From: Gammaproteobacteria bacterium UBA3498
Lineage (GTDB): Bacteria > Pseudomonadota > Gammaproteobacteria > Pseudomonadales > Pseudohongiellaceae
Assembly: GCA_002377605.1 (NCBI GenBank)
Contig: DFQD01000086.1
Location: forward strand, 1 to 8,757
Length of the DNA stretch: 8,757 bases
Direction: 5' to 3'
The translations under genes and the position numbers were made by a program. Numbering within the stretch: the stretch's first letter is position 1; the number at the start of each line of letters is the position of its first letter. Under the pieces are notes generated by a model that worked only from the letters and a program-made list of their open reading frames with translations, did not search any database and had not been told where the DNA came from. Of the stretch, positions 5,921 through 8,757 are shown piece by piece.

Positions 5921-6916
5921 ATGAAATATCCTAATCGACTCAACTTAGCCATTCTCCCGACACCATTAACTCCATTAGAGAAATTCGCCGTGCCGAATTT
6001 TGACGGCAAGATATGGGTCAAGCGCGATGAACTAACGGGTACGGAAGTGTCCGGTAATAAAATTCGTAAACTGGAATTCACTATTGCCCATGCCCTGGAT
6101 AAAGGTTGCGATACATTAATAACATGTGGAGGCGTGCAATCTAACCACTGTCGCGCCACTGCAATTCTTGGAGCGCGGCTTGGCATAAAAGTACATCTGA
6201 TTTTAAGGGGAGAAAAACCGGAGCACCCCGACGGCAATCTCTTAATGGATTATTTAGTCGGAGCAGAAATCTCTTACCTGCCGGAGCTAGAATGGGGCAG
6301 CCATGTGGATCTGGCACACGAGTTACTTCAGCAATATCAGCAACAGGGGTCAAACTCTCATTTTATTCCAACTGGTGCCAGCGATGAGATTGGGCTGTGG
6401 GGATACATTGCCGCGAGCGAAGAATTAAAAAACGATTTCGAGACAAACGGTATCTCACCAAACTATATTGTTACTGCAACCGGTTCCGGCGGGACACAAG
6501 GTGGTCTGGTTGTTGGTGCAAAACTTTTCGATCTGTCAGGCCAGGTGGTGGCATTTAACGTCTGCGATAATGCGGAATACTTTGATAATAAAATCAGGGA
6601 AGATGTCGCTTGCTGGAAGCACCGTTACAATATGAAGTTAAATGAAGACGATTTGGAGATTTGCACGATTGAGGGCTATGTTGGGCCGGGTTACGGCACC
6701 GCTGATCAGGAGGTATTTAAAACAATCGCTGAACTAGCCAGAACTGAAGGTCTATTCTTGGACCCAGTCTATACAGGCAAAGCCTTTCATGGCATGGTAA
6801 CTGAGATTCAGAAAGGTGTTGAAGGCCAGCTACCAGGGGCAAGCAATTTGGTTTTTGTGCACACTGGTGGCCTTTTTGGTGTGTTCCCACAACAGCAGAA
6901 TTTTAGATTTGACTAA
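5921..6916 (+). CDS. dcyD: D-cysteine desulfhydrase / ACC deaminase family PLP enzyme
   Basis: This 331-residue protein belongs to the tryptophan synthase beta fold PLP enzymes. D-cysteine desulfhydrase splits D-cysteine to pyruvate, sulfide and ammonia in the cytoplasm. Key sites are Ser44-Gly-Asn-Lys47-Ile-Arg-Lys-Leu, where Lys47 should bind PLP; Gln73-Ser74-Asn75-His76; the phosphate-binding loop Thr185-Ala-Thr-Gly-Ser-Gly-Gly-Thr192; Asp281-Pro-Val-Tyr-Thr285-Gly-Lys; and Val313-His-Thr315-Gly-Gly. ACC deaminases have Glu and Leu at the positions of Thr285 and Thr315, so D-cysteine desulfhydrase activity is the better guess. Length is normal for the family. The start is supported by the Leu-Pro-Thr-Pro-Leu segment at 12-16, which aligns near the N-terminus in relatives. 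There is no clear Shine-Dalgarno, and the terminator hairpin ends 11 bases upstream. Activity on other D-amino acids or sulfonates such as L-cysteate cannot be excluded. Confidence 0.88.
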   Translation: MKYPNRLNLAILPTPLTPLEKFAVPNFDGKIWVKRDELTGTEVSGNKIRKLEFTIAHALDKGCDTLITCGGVQSNHCRATAILGARLGIKVHLILRGEKPEHPDGNLLMDYLVGAEISYLPELEWGSHVDLAHELLQQYQQQGSNSHFIPTGASDEIGLWGYIAASEELKNDFETNGISPNYIVTATGSGGTQGGLVVGAKLFDLSGQVVAFNVCDNAEYFDNKIREDVACWKHRYNMKLNEDDLEICTIEGYVGPGYGTADQEVFKTIAELARTEGLFLDPVYTGKAFHGMVTEIQKGVEGQLPGASNLVFVHTGGLFGVFPQQQNFRFD

Positions 6917-6929
6917 CTAACTGTTAGTC
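6911..6929. repeat. 7-bp inverted repeat over the desulfhydrase stop codon
   Basis: GACTAAC (6911-6917) and GTTAGTC (6923-6929) form a perfect 7-bp inverted repeat around a five-base loop, covering the TAA at 6914-6916. There is no T-run, so it is not a convincing terminator. It may be a minor mRNA structure or chance. Confidence 0.35.
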
Positions 6930-6946
6930 AGCAACAGGTATGAGCG

Positions 6947-8137
6947 ATGAGATCTTTTATAAGCAAGAGCCTAGTTTCAATTAGTGGATTTTTATTACTG
7001 TTTTATCATGCAGCCAGTTTGTCGCAACCAGATGGTGCCGCCGGAGCTACAGCTGCAGCGGATGGAGTTGCCGGAGCCAGCGGTTACGTTGAGCCACCTG
7101 GTCCTGAAATGTATAACACTGAGTACGAAGCAGAGTTACTGACAGGTACATATCAGTTAATTACTGACAGTCTACGTTCTGGCGAAGGTTATTTTTCAGC
7201 GGATGGCGAACTGTTTATTTTTCAAAGCGAGGTGCCAGGAGACAATCCTTTCTATCAGATCTTTCTGCGAGATCTAGATACAGGAGATACTCATCGAGTT
7301 TCTCCAGGGATTGGGCTGACTACTTGTTCCTGGGTGCACCCAATTTTAGATCGGGTTATGTTTTCTTCGACTCATGAAGATCCTGAGGCATTAGCAAAAC
7401 AAGCCGAAGAAATTAGTATACGAGAAAGTGGAATTGATAGACCTTATGGCTGGGACTACGATCGCCACTATGAAATCTATCAAGCTAATGCTGATGGTAC
7501 AGCCATCGTTAATCTGACAAACAGCGATGGGTATGATGCTGAAGGATCTTATTCCACCGATGGCTCGAAAATATTGTTTGCTTCGAATCGGAATGCGTAT
7601 AACCGCACACTAACCCAGGCAGAACAAAAACTGTTTGATGAAGATTCTGCATACTTCATGGACCTATACATAATGGATTCCGATGGGACTAATGTTAAAC
7701 AGCTAACTCATTCACCAGGTTATGATGGGGGACCCTTTTTCAGCCCAGACGATAGCCAGGTCGTATGGCGTCGGTTTAACCCTGATGGTATGAGCGCTGA
7801 GATTTGGACCATGGATATAGATGGAGGCAATCAGCGTCAGCTAACCGCTGATGCCATGGTGGCCTGGGGGCCTTATTTTCATCCTAGCGGGGATTACATA
7901 ATCTATTCCAGCAATATACTTGGGCATTCCAACTTCGAGCTGTTTATAGTAGATAAAGCGGGCGTTAATCCGCCGATTAGAGTAACCAATACCGAAGGAA
8001 CTGACATACTTCCTGTGTTTTCGCCGGATGGTAATAGTCTCGCCTGGAGTACCACTCGAACTTCTGATGGTACTTCTCAGATTCACATGGCTAACTGGAA
8101 CCACCAGCGCGCCTCGGAATTACTCAGCCTCGACTAG
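6947..8137 (+). CDS. Exported TolB-like beta-propeller (PD40 repeat) protein
   Basis: This 396-residue protein begins with a Sec-type signal peptide: basic Arg2 and Lys7, a hydrophobic core at about 9-20, and a likely cut near 24-27. No lipobox cysteine is seen. A Gly/Ala-rich linker at about 28-46 follows. The rest is a series of TolB/WD40-like PD40 repeats, seen as Phe-Ser-Ala-Asp-Gly (83-87), Ser-Thr-Asp-Gly-Ser near 203, Phe-Ser-Pro-Asp-Asp near 263, Phe-His-Pro-Ser-Gly near 311 and Phe-Ser-Pro-Asp-Gly near 359, each followed by hydrophobic strands and phrases such as Ile-Met-Asp-Ser-Asp-Gly-Thr-Asn. This suggests a six-bladed periplasmic propeller for protein or ligand binding. It is not TolB of the Tol-Pal system, judging from the neighbours. 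ATG 6947 has AGG at 6936-6938. It lies 30 bases after the desulfhydrase and 20 before the peptidase-like gene. Its precise function is unknown. Confidence 0.85.
   Translation: MRSFISKSLVSISGFLLLFYHAASLSQPDGAAGATAAADGVAGASGYVEPPGPEMYNTEYEAELLTGTYQLITDSLRSGEGYFSADGELFIFQSEVPGDNPFYQIFLRDLDTGDTHRVSPGIGLTTCSWVHPILDRVMFSSTHEDPEALAKQAEEISIRESGIDRPYGWDYDRHYEIYQANADGTAIVNLTNSDGYDAEGSYSTDGSKILFASNRNAYNRTLTQAEQKLFDEDSAYFMDLYIMDSDGTNVKQLTHSPGYDGGPFFSPDDSQVVWRRFNPDGMSAEIWTMDIDGGNQRQLTADAMVAWGPYFHPSGDYIIYSSNILGHSNFELFIVDKAGVNPPIRVTNTEGTDILPVFSPDGNSLAWSTTRTSDGTSQIHMANWNHQRASELLSLD
7031..7077 (+). repeat. Imperfect 17-base coding repeat in the Gly/Ala-rich linker
   Basis: Bases 7031-7047 and 7061-7077 are copies with three mismatches and a 30-base period, encoding Asp-Gly-Ala-Ala-Gly-Ala and Asp-Gly-Val-Ala-Gly-Ala. 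They build the flexible linker between signal peptide and propeller. A local duplication is the simplest origin. Confidence 0.55.
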
Positions 8138-8157
8138 TTTTAGCGAGTAAAGCTGCC

Positions 8158-8757
8158 ATGAAGCGCTTAGGCATAATCTTTCTTCTTTATATGGGTCTGC
8201 CTGGCAGTGTCCTAGGGCAGCTCCAGGAGGAGGTCGCAGCGCTTCCGGAACCAGAAGCGCCGATTCATCACAGCCTCAAAATTTCGCTAGACCCAATGAA
8301 TCGAGCGATTACTGTTGAGGATACTATTACCTTCCCCGAAGAATTCCACTCGATACCGATAAACTTTGAACTTAACAGTAACCTATCTATTACGGATAAT
8401 TTTGGAACCTTAGAGCAGCTAACCAGCAATGAACCGGAAACAAACGTTGGTATTAATACCTCCGGTGGTCTAGCTGCGGAAACCAACGAATATTCCTTAA
8501 GTCTTCCCGCAAACAACGATGGCCAGGCTTTGCTTATTTATAGCGGTTCTATTTATGATCTCGCCGAACAATCCAGCCCTGAATACGCCCAGAGCTTTTC
8601 CGAGACTTCTGGGATTATTGGCGAACAAGGTGTCTATCTAAATTACGGCAGTGCCTGGTTTCCAATCTTTGGTGAGCAGTTGATGACCTTTGACATGAAG
8701 GTACAATTTGCCGACACAGCATCAACTTGGAAGGCAGTGAGCCAGGGGGATCGATTT
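8158..8757 (+). CDS. Exported M1 aminopeptidase-like protein, N-terminal part (cut by window edge)
   Basis: The frame opens at ATG 8158 and stays open for 200 codons to the end of the window, so the protein is partial at its C-terminus. Residues 1-21 form a signal peptide: Lys2-Arg3, hydrophobic core 4-19, likely cut near Gly20/Gln21. After an acidic, Pro-containing spacer, His38-Ser-Leu-Lys-Ile-Ser-Leu-Asp-Pro46 and the following strands look like the beta-rich N-terminal domain of M1 family metallopeptidases. Gly158-Val-Tyr-Leu...Ala166-Trp-Phe-Pro169 and Trp191-Lys-Ala-Val-Ser-Gln-Gly197 fit the phrases that family has before its catalytic domain. The zinc-binding His-Glu-x-x-His motif would lie beyond the window, so activity cannot be judged. 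It starts 20 bases after the TolB-like gene with only a weak ribosome site, suggesting coupled expression. A non-catalytic M1-fold protein is an alternative. Confidence 0.7.
   Translation, partial: MKRLGIIFLLYMGLPGSVLGQLQEEVAALPEPEAPIHHSLKISLDPMNRAITVEDTITFPEEFHSIPINFELNSNLSITDNFGTLEQLTSNEPETNVGINTSGGLAAETNEYSLSLPANNDGQALLIYSGSIYDLAEQSSPEYAQSFSETSGIIGEQGVYLNYGSAWFPIFGEQLMTFDMKVQFADTASTWKAVSQGDRF

Noticed and set aside
6940..6946. Upstream ATG at 6940 as start of the TolB-like gene
   Set aside because: It is in another frame from the signal peptide and propeller. ATG 6947 gives the complete exported protein.
1..8757. CRISPR arrays, insertion sequences, tRNA or rRNA genes
   Set aside because: No regularly spaced repeats, transposase-like frames, terminal inverted repeats or RNA-gene signatures were seen on either strand.

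Overview
This window looks like chromosomal DNA of a Gram-negative, probably gammaproteobacterial (perhaps marine or aquatic) bacterium of moderate GC content. The taxonomic guess is an inference from three things: a Tat-exported molybdenum enzyme, a TolB-like periplasmic beta-propeller protein, and the general character of the proteins. All confident genes lie on the + strand. No mobile element, tRNA, rRNA or CRISPR array was seen.

Region 1 (1-556) holds a possible 25-residue tail of an upstream gene, then about 475 bases of AT-rich DNA without a convincing gene. This stretch carries a tandem 13-bp repeat with a distant inverted copy, a second short direct repeat, and a strong Shine-Dalgarno sequence just before the first large gene.

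Region 2 (557-5909) is a complete five-gene operon closed by a perfect intrinsic terminator. The first three genes encode a xanthine dehydrogenase-family molybdenum hydroxylase split into three subunits: a Tat-signal two-[2Fe-2S] subunit (557-1144), a molybdopterin-binding catalytic subunit (1150-3576) and an FAD subunit with an extra four-cysteine insertion that probably binds [4Fe-4S] (3578-4573). This layout matches the periplasmic aldehyde oxidoreductase PaoABC of E. coli. Unlike PaoABC, the operon continues with a five-helix cytochrome b of the formate dehydrogenase gamma-subunit type (4630-5397) and a small unrecognised protein (5431-5841). The inferred pathway is substrate to Mo, to the two [2Fe-2S] clusters, with FAD/[4Fe-4S] also in the complex, then to haem b in the membrane and the quinone pool. 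It would be a respiratory, membrane-coupled hydroxylase of unknown substrate. This is the most interesting part of the window.

Region 3 (5921-8757) starts 11 bases after the terminator T-run. It encodes a PLP-dependent D-cysteine desulfhydrase-type enzyme, an exported TolB-like beta-propeller protein, and the first 200 residues of an exported protein resembling the N-terminal domain of M1 aminopeptidases, cut by the window edge. Gaps of 30 and 20 bases suggest these three may be co-transcribed. No link in function to the molybdenum operon is evident from the sequence.
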